64,000 bases of DNA from Variovorax sp. UMC13 (GCF_014170375.1 NZ_LZZW01000032.1:62001-126000); one strand, 5' to 3'; positions 44,190-53,134 are shown, counted from the first letter of the stretch. Numbers and translations: made by a program. The notes: generated by a model from the sequence alone, not told the origin.

Positions 44190-44219
44190 TAGGCGACGAT
44201 TGTTGCCAATAAGGCGACG
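44188..44219. promoter_or_regulatory. Direct repeat upstream of the nucleotidyltransferase gene
   Basis: ATTAGGCGACG (44188-44198) and AATAAGGCGACG (44208-44219) are direct repeats spaced about two helical turns, flanking an ATTG-TTGC-CAAT dyad (44199-44210). They overlap the start codon region and could be the site for the encoded winged-helix domain. Confidence 0.55.
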
Positions 44220-44313
44220 TTCTGCAAGTCCTGGATTCTCAATGCGCAAGCATGGAGGCCTGTCGCCTGAATCGATTCAGGGAGAAGGCGTAGCCGAACC
44301 GACGGCACTCAGA

Positions 44314-44338
44314 AGAAAGCCCACGGCATGCCGTGGGC
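44314..44338 (-). terminator. Terminator of the LysM/BON gene
   Basis: GCCCACGGCATGCCGTGGGC (44319-44338) is a perfect 20-bp palindrome followed on the minus strand by TTTCTTCT. It is 28 nt past the LysM/BON stop codon, as expected for an intrinsic terminator. The remaining gap up to 44366 shows nothing else. Confidence 0.8.
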
Positions 44339-44366
44339 CTCCAGCAAAAGAGCGACGCAAGGAAGC

Positions 44367-44837
44367 TCAGTTCAACGGCGGAATCCGCAGCTTCTGCCCC
44401 GGATAGATCTTGTCCGGGTGGCTCAGCATGGGCTTGTTGGCCTCGAAGATCGCGTTGTACTTGTTGGCGTCGCCGTAGTACTTCTTGGAGATGGCCGACA
44501 GCGTGTCGCCGCGCACCACGTCGTGGTACTGGGCGGGCGGCGCGGCGGGCGCGACCAGGTTGTTGTCGACGCTGGTCACGTTGGCGACATTGCCCGCCGC
44601 GAGGCCGGCCTTCTCGCTGGCTTCCTGCGAGGGTGCATTGCCGGCCAGCGTGACCACGCCCGTGGCCGCGGCATAGCTCACCGCGAGGTTGCTCAGGCCG
44701 AGGTTCTGCGTCTCGATGTAGGTCTTGATCGCGGCGGCGGCCGCCGCATTCGGGTCGGTGCCCGCTTCGGCCGCGTGCGCCGACGAACCGCCGAACAGCT
44801 TCTCGCCCGCTTCCTTGATGAAACTCAGCAAACCCAT
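44367..44837 (-). CDS. lysM: BON and LysM domain protein (Kbp/YgaU-like)
   Basis: 156-residue protein: N-terminal MGLLSFIKEAGEKLFG, a BON domain (about 30-95, VVTLAGNAPSQEASEKAGLAAGNVANVTSVDNNL) and a C-terminal LysM domain (about 105-154, VVRGDTLSAISKKYYGDANKYNAIFEANKPML). E. coli YgaU (Kbp) has the same order and binds potassium. No signal peptide is visible. The start is the ATG at 44837 with GAGG upstream. It is divergent from coaX. Confidence 0.93.
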   Translation of the reverse strand: MGLLSFIKEAGEKLFGGSSAHAAEAGTDPNAAAAAAIKTYIETQNLGLSNLAVSYAAATGVVTLAGNAPSQEASEKAGLAAGNVANVTSVDNNLVAPAAPPAQYHDVVRGDTLSAISKKYYGDANKYNAIFEANKPMLSHPDKIYPGQKLRIPPLN

Positions 44838-44968
44838 GGTGTCCTCACTTCGTACGTTGGTGGATCGGACTGCCACTTTAAGCATGCCCATGGCGATCCC
44901 GGTGTCAGCCGCCGACGCGTGTGCAAGCATTGGTAAACCCCGGCCCGCAAAGTCGCAATAATCCCGCC

Positions 44969-45739
44969 ATGACCTTTCTCGCCATCGACATCGGCAACAC
45001 GCGCCTCAAGTGGGCGCTCTATGCGGCTGGACACCCGGGTGCGGAACTGCTGGCCAGCGGCGCCGAGTTCCTCGACCACATCGAGCGCCTGGCCGAGGGC
45101 CCCTGGGCCGACATGGCGTCGCCGACGGCGATGCTGGGCTGCGCGGTGGCCGGCGACGCGGTGCGCCGGCGCGCCGAGGAGCAGGTGACGGAGCGCTTCG
45201 ACTGCGCCGCGCGCTGGGTGGTGGCCAGCCCGGCCGAGGCCGGCATGGTCAACGGCTACGACCACCCGACGCGACTGGGCGCCGACCGCTGGGTCGCGAT
45301 GATCGGCGCCCGCCACCGCATGCTGGCGCAGGGCGCGCCGCGGCCGATGGTGGTGGTGATGATCGGCACCGCCGTGACGGTCGAGGCCATCGATGCCGAC
45401 GGCCGCTTCCTCGGCGGCCTGATCCTGCCGGGCCACGGCATCATGCTGCGCGCGCTGGAGTCGGGCACCGCGGGCCTGCACGTGCCCACCGGCGACGTGC
45501 GGGAGTTTCCGACCAACACCAGCGACGCGCTCACCAGCGGCGGCACCTACGCGATCGCGGGCGCGGTCGAGCGCATGCGCCAGCATGTGAAGGTGCATTG
45601 CGGCGCCGAGCCCGCCTGCTACATGACGGGCGGCGCGGGCTGGAAGATGGCACCCTCGATGGTGAGCCCCTTCGAACTGGTCGACGGGCTCATCATGGAC
45701 GGGCTGCTGGTGATCGCCGAGGCGCGCGCGGCGGTCTGA
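44969..45739 (+). CDS. coaX: Type III pantothenate kinase
   Basis: 256-residue ASKHA-fold kinase catalysing the first step of CoA synthesis with a high need for monovalent cation. It begins MTFLAIDIGNTRLKWALY (phosphate-binding motif) and has HPTRLGADRWVAMIGA, MIGTAVTVEAID and GTAGLHVP, typical of CoaX. ATG at 44969. It converges on the DUF2817 gene 2 nt away. Confidence 0.96.
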   Translation: MTFLAIDIGNTRLKWALYAAGHPGAELLASGAEFLDHIERLAEGPWADMASPTAMLGCAVAGDAVRRRAEEQVTERFDCAARWVVASPAEAGMVNGYDHPTRLGADRWVAMIGARHRMLAQGAPRPMVVVMIGTAVTVEAIDADGRFLGGLILPGHGIMLRALESGTAGLHVPTGDVREFPTNTSDALTSGGTYAIAGAVERMRQHVKVHCGAEPACYMTGGAGWKMAPSMVSPFELVDGLIMDGLLVIAEARAAV

Positions 45740-45741
45740 AC

Positions 45742-46845
45742 TCAGCCGGCCTTGGCGCCGGTGAGCCCGTCCACGGCCTGGAACATCGCCTGCCGCGCCT
45801 GGCTGATGATCTGGCCCTTCCAGGCGTCGGTGTCGGTGTAGAAGGCCTCGCGCATGCGTGCATGGATCGCGTCCGCCAGCTCGGGCGCGGCCTCCGGATG
45901 CTTGTGCAGCCAGTGGTCGGCACGCAGCGCGCCGGTCATCTCGAGGATGGGCAGCGTGCCGTACTCGAGCGCGATGCCGGTGTACTCGGCCTGCGGGCAT
46001 TCGGCGTAGATCGCGCCCCAGTTCAGGCCGGTCAGCAGCGCCGAGGTCGAGGAGCCGTCGTAGATCGAGGTGACCGGCGTCTCGGCGCCCCACCAGGCGT
46101 TGGCGCGCGCATAGGCGGCGGCATCGTCGCGGCAGGCGAAGATGCGCTCGCCGATGCCGTTGGGTCCGAGGCCGGTGTGCAGGTCGATCCAGGCCAGCTG
46201 CCGCGCCTTCTGTGCATGCGCCTGCAGCACCTGGCGGAAGGTGCGGTTGCTCCAGGTCGGCGCGGTGCCGCCGAAGAACACGCCGTCCTTGAACTGGTAC
46301 TGGCCGCCCGAGACCGCGGCCTGGTAGGCGACCACGCCGTGCTGGCCGATCCAGGCCTCGAGCTCGGCCTGGTTCTGCGCCGACGGCGGCCATTGCTCGG
46401 GCAGCAGCAGCGGGTGCAGGCCGGCGTAGGCGGCGTTGATCGGCAGCGGCTGCGTGAAGTCCATGAAATTGCGGTTGAGGTCGACGTTCTCATGGGTCAC
46501 GCGCCGGCTGTAGGAGAAGCCGTGCGGGTTGAGCGCGTGCACGTAGAGCACGCCGACGCCGGCCGCGCGGGCCTTCTCGCGCCACTCGGCGTCGTGCAGC
46601 GCGAACACCTGCACGCCGCTGCCGCAGTGGCCTTCGACACCGTGGCAGGCGCTGGTGATCAGCAGCAGCTGCTTGGCATCGGCCGGGCCTTCGTAGGCCA
46701 CGTCCATCGCCAGTGCCTCGCCCTCGCGGCCCGGCAGCGGATGGGGATGGGTCTCGACCGTGAGGCCTGCCGTGACGCAGCCTTGCAAAAACTTGCGGCG
46801 TGCTTCGGCGTAGGTGGGCGAGAAGGCCTCGGTCACGCCGATCAT
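45742..46845 (-). CDS. M14-type metallopeptidase, DUF2817 family
   Basis: 367-residue cytoplasmic zinc-carboxypeptidase-like protein. Likely zinc ligands are in SACHGVEGHCGS (HxxE) and LAWIDLHTGLGPNG; VDLNRNF is the substrate carboxylate-binding NRNF segment. No signal peptide. The ATG at 46845 overlaps the stop of the upstream M20 hydrolase gene, so both form an operon, perhaps for breaking down N-acyl or modified peptides. Confidence 0.88.
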   Translation of the reverse strand: MIGVTEAFSPTYAEARRKFLQGCVTAGLTVETHPHPLPGREGEALAMDVAYEGPADAKQLLLITSACHGVEGHCGSGVQVFALHDAEWREKARAAGVGVLYVHALNPHGFSYSRRVTHENVDLNRNFMDFTQPLPINAAYAGLHPLLLPEQWPPSAQNQAELEAWIGQHGVVAYQAAVSGGQYQFKDGVFFGGTAPTWSNRTFRQVLQAHAQKARQLAWIDLHTGLGPNGIGERIFACRDDAAAYARANAWWGAETPVTSIYDGSSTSALLTGLNWGAIYAECPQAEYTGIALEYGTLPILEMTGALRADHWLHKHPEAAPELADAIHARMREAFYTDTDAWKGQIISQARQAMFQAVDGLTGAKAG

Positions 46846-48050
46846 GCGGCGGCTCCGGGCTGGCCCTGGGCGAGGAACTGCTCGGCCAGCTCGACCCAGC
46901 AGGTGGCGCCCAGCGGGATCAGGTCGTCGTTGAAGTCGTAGCTGGCGTTGTGCAGCGTGCACGGGCCCCCGCCGTGGTGCATGTCGCGGTGCGCACCGTC
47001 GCCGTTGCCGATGAAGGCATAGGCGCCGGGCTTGGCCTGCAGCATGAAGGCGAAATCCTCGGCCGTCATGGCGCCTTCCTGCGGCAGCACGTTTTCGGCG
47101 CCGACGATGCCGGCCATCACCTTTCGCGCAAAGTTGGCTTCGGCCTCGGTGTTGATGGTCGGCGGGTAGTTGCGATGGAAGTGGAAGTCGACCTCGGCGT
47201 CGTGCGCTGCGCTGATGTGCTCGGCGATCTTCTTCATGCGGGTCTCGATCAGGTCGAGCACCTCGAGCGTGAAGGTGCGCACCGTGCCCTGCAGTTCGCA
47301 GCTGTCGGGGATCACGTTGTTGGCTTCGCCGGCGTGGATCATCGTGACCGAGATCAGGCCGGTCTCGGTGGGCTTCTTGCTGCGCGTGAGGATGGTCTGG
47401 AAGGCCTGCACCATCTCGCAGGCCACCGGCACCGGGTCGATGCCGGTGTGCGGCAGCGCCGCATGGCCGCCCTTGCCGCGGATGGTGATCTTGAAGTCGT
47501 TGCTCGAGGCCATGGCCGGGCCCGGGCTCACCGCGAACTGGCCGGCCTTCATGCCGGGCCAGTTGTGCATGCCGAACACGGCGTCCATGGGGAACTGCTC
47601 GAACAGCCCTTCCTTGATCATCTCGCGCGCACCGCCGCCGCCTTCCTCGGCCGGCTGGAAGATCAGGTAGACGGTGCCGTCGAAATTGCGGTGCTTGGCC
47701 AGGTGCTGCGCCGCGGCCAACAGCATGGCGGTGTGGCCGTCGTGGCCGCAGGCGTGCATCTTGCCGTGGTGCTTGCTCGCGTGTTCGAAGGTGTTGAGCT
47801 CGGTGACGGGCAGCGCGTCCATGTCGGCGCGCAGGCCGACGGCGCGGGTGCTGGTGCCGTTCTTCACGATGCCCACCACGCCGGTGGTGCCCAGGCCGCG
47901 GTGGATCGGGATGCCCCATTCGGTGAGCTTGGCCGCGACCACGTCGGCCGTGCGCACCTCCTGGAAGCAGAGTTCGGGATGGGCATGCAGGTCGCGTCGG
48001 ATCGACGCAATGCCTGCCGCTTGAGTAACGAGCGAATCGATGAGTTTCAT
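46842..48050 (-). CDS. M20D-family amidohydrolase (hippurate hydrolase/aminoacylase type)
   Basis: 402-residue zinc-dependent enzyme. Metal-site segments: MHACGHDGHTAML, FQPAEEGGGGAREMI and the dimerisation domain GKGGHAALPHTGIDPV, all of the ama/hipO group that removes acyl groups from amino acids. Length and start (MKLIDSLVTQAAGIASIRRDLHAHPEL) are typical. It is translationally coupled to the DUF2817 gene downstream. Confidence 0.93.
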   Translation of the reverse strand: MKLIDSLVTQAAGIASIRRDLHAHPELCFQEVRTADVVAAKLTEWGIPIHRGLGTTGVVGIVKNGTSTRAVGLRADMDALPVTELNTFEHASKHHGKMHACGHDGHTAMLLAAAQHLAKHRNFDGTVYLIFQPAEEGGGGAREMIKEGLFEQFPMDAVFGMHNWPGMKAGQFAVSPGPAMASSNDFKITIRGKGGHAALPHTGIDPVPVACEMVQAFQTILTRSKKPTETGLISVTMIHAGEANNVIPDSCELQGTVRTFTLEVLDLIETRMKKIAEHISAAHDAEVDFHFHRNYPPTINTEAEANFARKVMAGIVGAENVLPQEGAMTAEDFAFMLQAKPGAYAFIGNGDGAHRDMHHGGGPCTLHNASYDFNDDLIPLGATCWVELAEQFLAQGQPGAAA

Positions 48051-48108
48051 AAGGAGACAGTCTAGGCGGGGTCTGGCTCACCCGCAAAGACCGTGCCTAT
48101 GGCTTACC

Positions 48109-49344
48109 CTAACGCTGCACTTCCTTGAGCCAGGCCGCGCGCGCCGCCAGCGCGGTGTCGGTGAAGTCGGTGAACACACCGTCGACGCCCAGCCGGTAGT
48201 AGGCCAGGTACTCGTTCTTCGGGTCGCCCTTGTAGTCGGCCGCGAGCCGGCGCGACTCGTTGCGGAAGGTGAAGGGGTGCACGAACAGGCCGGCCTTGTG
48301 GGCGTCGGCCACCAGCGTGGTGGGGGCCAGCGAGGTGGCGTCGGCATCGTTGACCTTGCCGTCGCCGTTGAGGTCGCGGGCCTTGCCGTCGGCGCCGACC
48401 GTGCCCTTGATGCTCAGGATGTAGCGCTTCCAGGGGCCGATGCCGTCGGCGTAGGTCGCGATCTCGGCCAGGCCGGCGGGCGTGACCATGGTGTCGAAGT
48501 TGCGCTTGTCGCCGGCCAGCGTCCATTCGTAGGGCCGGTCGACCGGCACCGCATAGGTCATCACGCCGGTGCGCAGGTCGATGCCGTCGCCGTCGATCAG
48601 CTGGATCCGCTTGGTCTTCAGGCCCTTGGCCTTCATGTACTTGAGGCTGCCCGGCTCGAAGGATTGCACGAAGACCGGCGCGCTGGCGCTGTTCCAGCCG
48701 GCGGCCTCGAGGATGGCGATCAGCTTGTCCTCCAGCGGCAGGCCCAGGTTGCGGAACCAGGTCGGGTTCTTGGTCTCGGGGTAGATCGCGATGGTGCGGC
48801 CGGTCTCGCGCGACTTGGCCTTGGCCAGGTCGATCACGGCCTGGAAGGTGGGCACCTTGAAGCGGCCGTTGAACTGCTGCGGCCGCTCGGCGTCGGTCGA
48901 GATCGCGCCCAGCGTCTGCAGCTCGGCCAGCGTGAATTCATGGATGAACCAGCCGGTCTGCGTCTCGCCGTCGACCTGGATCGTCTTCCTGCGCGAGGCG
49001 AACTCGGGGTGCGTGGCCACGTCGGTGCTGATCGCCAGGTTCGGGTCGTGCCGCGTGACCAGCACGCCGTCCTTGGTCGACAGCAGGTCCATCTCGATCA
49101 CGTCGGCGCCCAACTCGATCGCGCGGGCGTAGGCCTCGAGCGTCTCCTCCGGCAGGTAGCCCGAGGCGCCGCGGTGGGCCACCACCAGCGGCGGCTTGCC
49201 GTCGAGCGTGGGCAGCGCGGCGGTCTGCAGCGGGGCGGTGCAGCCAGCGGCGGCGAGGGCCGCCGTGGCGCCGAGGGCCCACAGCGCGGCGCGGCGCGGC
49301 GCCGGACGGGAAGCGGCGGCAGGGGCGAAGGACGGGAAGGTCAT
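48109..49344 (-). CDS. glpQ: Glycerophosphodiester phosphodiesterase (exported)
   Basis: 411-residue GlpQ-like enzyme splitting glycerophosphodiesters to glycerol-3-phosphate and alcohol. The N-terminal leader (about 1-35) ends ALAAAGCTAP, a possible lipobox, and PRR hints at Tat export. The active-site motif is VVAHRGASGYLPEETLEAYA with GADVIEMDL and HDPN. A DLNGDGKVNDAD stretch near residue 340 looks like an inserted calcium-binding loop of dockerin type. Length fits periplasmic GlpQ plus that insert. Confidence 0.92.
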   Translation of the reverse strand: MTFPSFAPAAASRPAPRRAALWALGATAALAAAGCTAPLQTAALPTLDGKPPLVVAHRGASGYLPEETLEAYARAIELGADVIEMDLLSTKDGVLVTRHDPNLAISTDVATHPEFASRRKTIQVDGETQTGWFIHEFTLAELQTLGAISTDAERPQQFNGRFKVPTFQAVIDLAKAKSRETGRTIAIYPETKNPTWFRNLGLPLEDKLIAILEAAGWNSASAPVFVQSFEPGSLKYMKAKGLKTKRIQLIDGDGIDLRTGVMTYAVPVDRPYEWTLAGDKRNFDTMVTPAGLAEIATYADGIGPWKRYILSIKGTVGADGKARDLNGDGKVNDADATSLAPTTLVADAHKAGLFVHPFTFRNESRRLAADYKGDPKNEYLAYYRLGVDGVFTDFTDTALAARAAWLKEVQR

Positions 49345-49428
49345 GGCATCTCCGGGTGGACGTTGGGAGGCGCAGCCTACACCCGCGCCATGACAGGTCC
49401 GATGCACGGTCCGGCGTCTTCCCGGACA

Positions 49429-50670
49429 ATGGTCCGCATGCCGCACATTCTTTCCGCCCGCAGCCTCGAAACCGCGCAGACCCTGGTGCGCATGAACACG
49501 GTCAGTGCCAACAGCAACCTCGAACTGATCCATTTCGTGCGCGACCGGCTCGCCGCGCTGGGCGTGCGCAGCCGCCTGACCTACAACGCCGACAAGACCA
49601 AGGCCAACCTGTTCGCCACCCTGGGCGAGGGGCGGCCCAGCGGCATCATCGTCTCGGGCCACACCGACACCGTGCCCTGGGACGGCCAGGACTGGAGCGT
49701 CGACCCGCTGTCGGCCATGGTCCAGCACTGGCCCGTCGAGGGCGGCGGACCGGTGCCCGTGGGGCGGGTGGCCGAACTCGCCGCGCTGGGCAGCCCGCGG
49801 CTCTACGGGCGCGGCGCGGCCGACATGAAGGGCTTCATCGCGGTGGCGCTGGCCAATGCCGAGCACTTCCTCGAAAGCGACTCGCCCTTCGCGGTGCACT
49901 TCGCCTTCAGCTACGACGAGGAGGTGGGCTGCTTCGGCGTGCGCGAACTCATCGCCGACATGAAGGCGCAATCGATCCAGCCCGTGGCCTGCATCATCGG
50001 CGAGCCCACCAGCATGGTGCCCGCCATCGCGCACAAGGGCGTGTACCGCTACCGCTGCTGCGTGCGCGGCAAGGAAGCGCATTCCTCGCTCACGCCGCAA
50101 TCGGTCAACGCCATCGAGATGGCGGCGCGGGTGGTCGGCAAGGTGCGCGACATGGCCGAGGGCTTCGAGCAGCACGAGCCGCGCTACGAGGGCTTCGACG
50201 TGCCCTTCAGCACCGCGAGCGTGGGCCAGTTCCACGGCGGCATCGCCGACAACGTGGTGCCGCGCGACGCCGAGTTCCGCTACGAATTCCGCAACCTGCC
50301 GACCGCCGATGCGCAGCAGATGCAGAAGGAGGTCCGGGCCTATGCGAGCCGGCTCGAGGCGCCGATGAAGAAGGTGGCGCCCGACACCGGCTTCCAGTTC
50401 GAGACCATCTGCGAAGTGCCCAGCTTCCTCGGCTCCGCCAAGGACCCGATCACGCGGCTCGCGCAGCGGCTCGCGGGCGAGGACCGCACCACGCTGGTGG
50501 CTTTCGGCACCGAGGCGGGGCTGTTCAAGGGCGCGGGCATTCCCACCATCGTCTGCGGCCCGGGCAGCATCACCCAGGCGCACCAGCCCGACGAGTTCGT
50601 CACGCTCGAGCAGCTGGCGCGCTGCGAGGCCTTCCTGCAGGGGCTGGCGCGCACGCAGAGCCTCGACTGA
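49429..50670 (+). CDS. argE: Acetylornithine deacetylase (ArgE-like M20 peptidase)
   Basis: 413-residue zinc enzyme of the M20A/ArgE group. Metal sites: GHTDTVPWDGQDW, RGAADMKGFIA, YDEEVGCFGVRELI, GEPTSMVP and the final AHQPDEF His. It would give ornithine from N-acetylornithine, though Burkholderiales also have a GNAT/ArgJ route, so another N-acyl substrate is possible. Start at 49429 (MVRMPHIL), at 49438, or at 49390 cannot be separated; no good ribosome site is visible. Confidence 0.88.
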   Translation: MVRMPHILSARSLETAQTLVRMNTVSANSNLELIHFVRDRLAALGVRSRLTYNADKTKANLFATLGEGRPSGIIVSGHTDTVPWDGQDWSVDPLSAMVQHWPVEGGGPVPVGRVAELAALGSPRLYGRGAADMKGFIAVALANAEHFLESDSPFAVHFAFSYDEEVGCFGVRELIADMKAQSIQPVACIIGEPTSMVPAIAHKGVYRYRCCVRGKEAHSSLTPQSVNAIEMAARVVGKVRDMAEGFEQHEPRYEGFDVPFSTASVGQFHGGIADNVVPRDAEFRYEFRNLPTADAQQMQKEVRAYASRLEAPMKKVAPDTGFQFETICEVPSFLGSAKDPITRLAQRLAGEDRTTLVAFGTEAGLFKGAGIPTIVCGPGSITQAHQPDEFVTLEQLARCEAFLQGLARTQSLD

Positions 50671-50698
50671 TGCCGCGCGCCCCGACCCGCGCAGCCGC

Positions 50699-51931
50699 AT
50701 GGTCACGATGAAACGCGTCGCGCTGGGCCTGCTGTGCGGCGCCGCGCTGCTCTACGGCGTGGCACACGTGCTCGAGGCGCGCCATCCCGCCTGGGGCTAT
50801 GTCGCCGCTTTTGCCGAGGCCGCGATGGTCGGTGCCATCGCCGACTGGTTCGCGGTGGTCGCGCTGTTCCGCCGGCCGCTGGGCCTACCCATTCCGCACA
50901 CCGCGATCATCCCGGCCAACAAGGACCGCATCGGCGCCAAGCTGGCCGGCTTCATCCTCGACAACTTCCTGAGCACGCCGCAGGTGCTGGCCAAGCTGCA
51001 GGCCTTCGACCCCGCGGCGCGGCTCGCGCAATGGCTGGCGCTGCCGGCCAACGGCGATCGCCTGGGCGTGCATGCGGTGGCGATGGTGCGCTACGGCCTC
51101 ACGGCCTTCGACGACGAGCGGGCACGCGCCTTCCTGGCCCGCGCCGCTGCCGCGGGCCTGGCGCAGCTCGACCTGTCGCGGCTGCTGGGCCAGGTGCTCG
51201 ATGCGGTGACGGCCGACGGCAAGCACCAGGCGCTGCTCGACGACGTGCTGGCGCAGGTCGCCAAGGTGGTCGAGGGCGAGGAGGTGCAGGAGCGCATCGC
51301 CGAAGCCATCGCACGCGAAATCCGCACCCTGAAGTACGTGGGCCTGGACCAAGTGGCGGCGCGCGTTGCCACGCGCAAGATCGTCGCTGCCGTCTCGCGC
51401 ACGCTGGGCGACCTCGCGGCCGATCCCGCGCACCCCTTGCGCAGGCGCTTCGACCACTTCATGGACGACTTCGTCGTGCGCCTCCAGCACGACCCCGAGT
51501 TCCACGCGCGCGGCGAGAAGATCCGGGCCGAGCTGCAGGCCCATCCCGCGCTGGGCGAGTACCTGCACGGCCTCTGGGGCCAGCTGCTGGCCTGGCTCGA
51601 CGACGACCTGGGCCGCGCCGACTCCAGCATCCGCCGCCGCATCGCCGGCATGGCCACCTCGCTGGGCGAGCGCCTGCAGCAGGACGCGCCCTTCCGCCGC
51701 TGGATCAACGAACAGATCACCGACGCCGCGCCCGTGGCCATCGAACGCTACCGCGAGGACATCCGGCGCTACATCGTCGAACGCGTGGGGCAGTGGAACG
51801 CGCAGGAGATGACGCTCGAACTCGAGCGCCACATCGGGCGCGACCTGCAGTTCATCCGGATCAACGGGACGCTGGTGGGCGGACTGGTGGGCTTGAGCAT
51901 CCACACGGTGACGCGCTTCTTTGGCGCCTGA
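50699..51931 (+). CDS. DUF445 family membrane protein
   Basis: 410-residue protein with a hydrophobic N-terminus (about 5-50) and GAIADWFAVVALFRRPLGLPIPHTAIIPANKDRIGAKLAGF, the hallmark of DUF445 (E. coli YjiN). The long middle is helical and charged, possibly coiled coil, and the end (GGLVGLSIHTVTRFF) is a second membrane segment. Function is unknown; an envelope role is assumed for the family. It follows argE by 28 nt. Confidence 0.9.
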   Translation: MVTMKRVALGLLCGAALLYGVAHVLEARHPAWGYVAAFAEAAMVGAIADWFAVVALFRRPLGLPIPHTAIIPANKDRIGAKLAGFILDNFLSTPQVLAKLQAFDPAARLAQWLALPANGDRLGVHAVAMVRYGLTAFDDERARAFLARAAAAGLAQLDLSRLLGQVLDAVTADGKHQALLDDVLAQVAKVVEGEEVQERIAEAIAREIRTLKYVGLDQVAARVATRKIVAAVSRTLGDLAADPAHPLRRRFDHFMDDFVVRLQHDPEFHARGEKIRAELQAHPALGEYLHGLWGQLLAWLDDDLGRADSSIRRRIAGMATSLGERLQQDAPFRRWINEQITDAAPVAIERYREDIRRYIVERVGQWNAQEMTLELERHIGRDLQFIRINGTLVGGLVGLSIHTVTRFFGA

Positions 51932-51933
51932 GG

Positions 51934-52491
51934 CTACGCGGCCAATCCCCGGTACAGGAAGTCCACGCCCTCGACCAGGCTGCGGTGGGAGGCGGGGAGG
52001 CCCGCCAGGGCGAAGCCGTTGAGGTAGTCCGCGAGCACCGCGCCGGCGATCGCGGCATGTGCCGTGCCAAGGGCCAGACCTTCGACGGCGCTGCCGAACA
52101 GCCGGGCGAAGTGCTGGGCCACGCCTTCGCGTACCCCTGGGTCGCGCGCCATGACCACGGTCAGCATGGGTGCGGCCGAGGCCAGCTCCACGTAGGCCTG
52201 CGCAACGAAGCGCAGGCGCGTGCGCGGCGTCCTCGCGCGCCGGGGGATCTCCAGCTCGCCGAGCCGCGAGAAGTGGTGGTCGGCCAGGGCCTGCAGCAGC
52301 GCGGTCTTGTTCGGGAAATAGTGGTAGACCGCCATCGGGTCGACGTCCAGCGCACGCGCGAGTTCGCGCATCGAGAAATCGGTACCGCTGCTCTCCAGCA
52401 GCGTCGCGGCGGCGACCAGGATCCGGTCGGGTTCCAGCCGTTGCCGGGGGCGTTCGGGTGTCATGCCGGGTGGCGGGGGGATCGCTTTCAT
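51934..52491 (-). CDS. TetR-family transcriptional regulator
   Basis: 185-residue regulator with helix-turn-helix LLESSGTDFSMRELARALDVDPMAVYHYFPNKTALL and a TetR-C type ligand domain. It is divergent from the RibD-like gene, and the palindrome at 52500-52514 lies between the two starts (39 nt apart). It very likely represses both. The stop codon abuts the DUF445 gene (2-nt gap, convergent). Confidence 0.9.
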   Translation of the reverse strand: MKAIPPPPGMTPERPRQRLEPDRILVAAATLLESSGTDFSMRELARALDVDPMAVYHYFPNKTALLQALADHHFSRLGELEIPRRARTPRTRLRFVAQAYVELASAAPMLTVVMARDPGVREGVAQHFARLFGSAVEGLALGTAHAAIAGAVLADYLNGFALAGLPASHRSLVEGVDFLYRGLAA

Positions 52492-52499
52492 CTCTAGAA

Positions 52500-52514
52500 T
52501 TCTACGTTGTAGAA
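52500..52514. promoter_or_regulatory. TetR operator shared by tetR and the RibD-like gene
   Basis: TTCTAC-GTT-GTAGAA is a perfect 6-bp dyad; outer bases (AGAAT...ATTCT) extend it with one extra base on one side. It starts 9 nt before the tetR ATG and ends 16 nt before the RibD-like ATG. Confidence 0.75.
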
Positions 52515-52529
52515 ATTCTGGAGTTTCCC

Positions 52530-53057
52530 ATGCATCGCCCCCATGTCCGCGTCTTCGTCGCCGCCAGCCTCGACGGTTTCATCGCCGGTGCCCAAGGCGA
52601 CCTGAACTGGTTGTCGGCCTTCGACGATCCGCCCGAACTGACCGGCTACGCCAGCCTGAGCGCGCAGACCGATACCGTCGTCCTCGGGCGCAACACCTAC
52701 GACACCGTGCAGGGCTTCGACGGCTGGCCCTATGACGGACAGCGGGTCGTGGTGCTCACGAAGCGCAGCCTCGGGGGCGCTCGGGGCGAGGAGGCGCATG
52801 CCGGCAGCCTGCAAACACTGCTGCACACGCTGTGGACGCAAGGCAGCCGCAACGTCTACCTGGACGGCGGCCAGGCCATCCGCCAGGGCCTGCTGTCGGG
52901 CTGCGTCGACGAACTGACGATCTCCTGGGCGCCGTTGCTCCTGGGCACGGGCGTGCCGCTCTTCGGCCCGGAGCTGGCGATGACGCGCCTGCCGCTTGTG
53001 GCCAGCCGAAGCCTGCCGAGCGGCCTGGTGCAATGCACCTACGCGCCGAAATCTTGA
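52530..53057 (+). CDS. Dihydrofolate reductase/RibD C-terminal domain family protein
   Basis: 175-residue protein with the DHFR-like RibD-C fold: VFVAASLDGFIAGAQGDLNWL, DTVVLGRNTYDTVQGFDGWPY and ELTISWAPLLLGTGVPLFG. Proteins of this size are NADPH-dependent reductases of unknown substrate and not true folate enzymes. It is under a divergent TetR regulator, which suggests induction by a xenobiotic or metabolite. Confidence 0.9.
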   Translation: MHRPHVRVFVAASLDGFIAGAQGDLNWLSAFDDPPELTGYASLSAQTDTVVLGRNTYDTVQGFDGWPYDGQRVVVLTKRSLGGARGEEAHAGSLQTLLHTLWTQGSRNVYLDGGQAIRQGLLSGCVDELTISWAPLLLGTGVPLFGPELAMTRLPLVASRSLPSGLVQCTYAPKS

Positions 53058-53134
53058 GTGCGGCTGGCGCTGGATCTCGCACAATGCCCGCGAACGGCCA
53101 ATCCTGCGATTCCGCCGCAAAAAAAGGAGACACC

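Noticed and set aside
44319..44338. Perfect 20-bp palindrome considered as an operator
   Set aside because: It lies 28 nt after the LysM/BON stop codon and is followed by a T-rich stretch on that strand, so a terminator is the better explanation.
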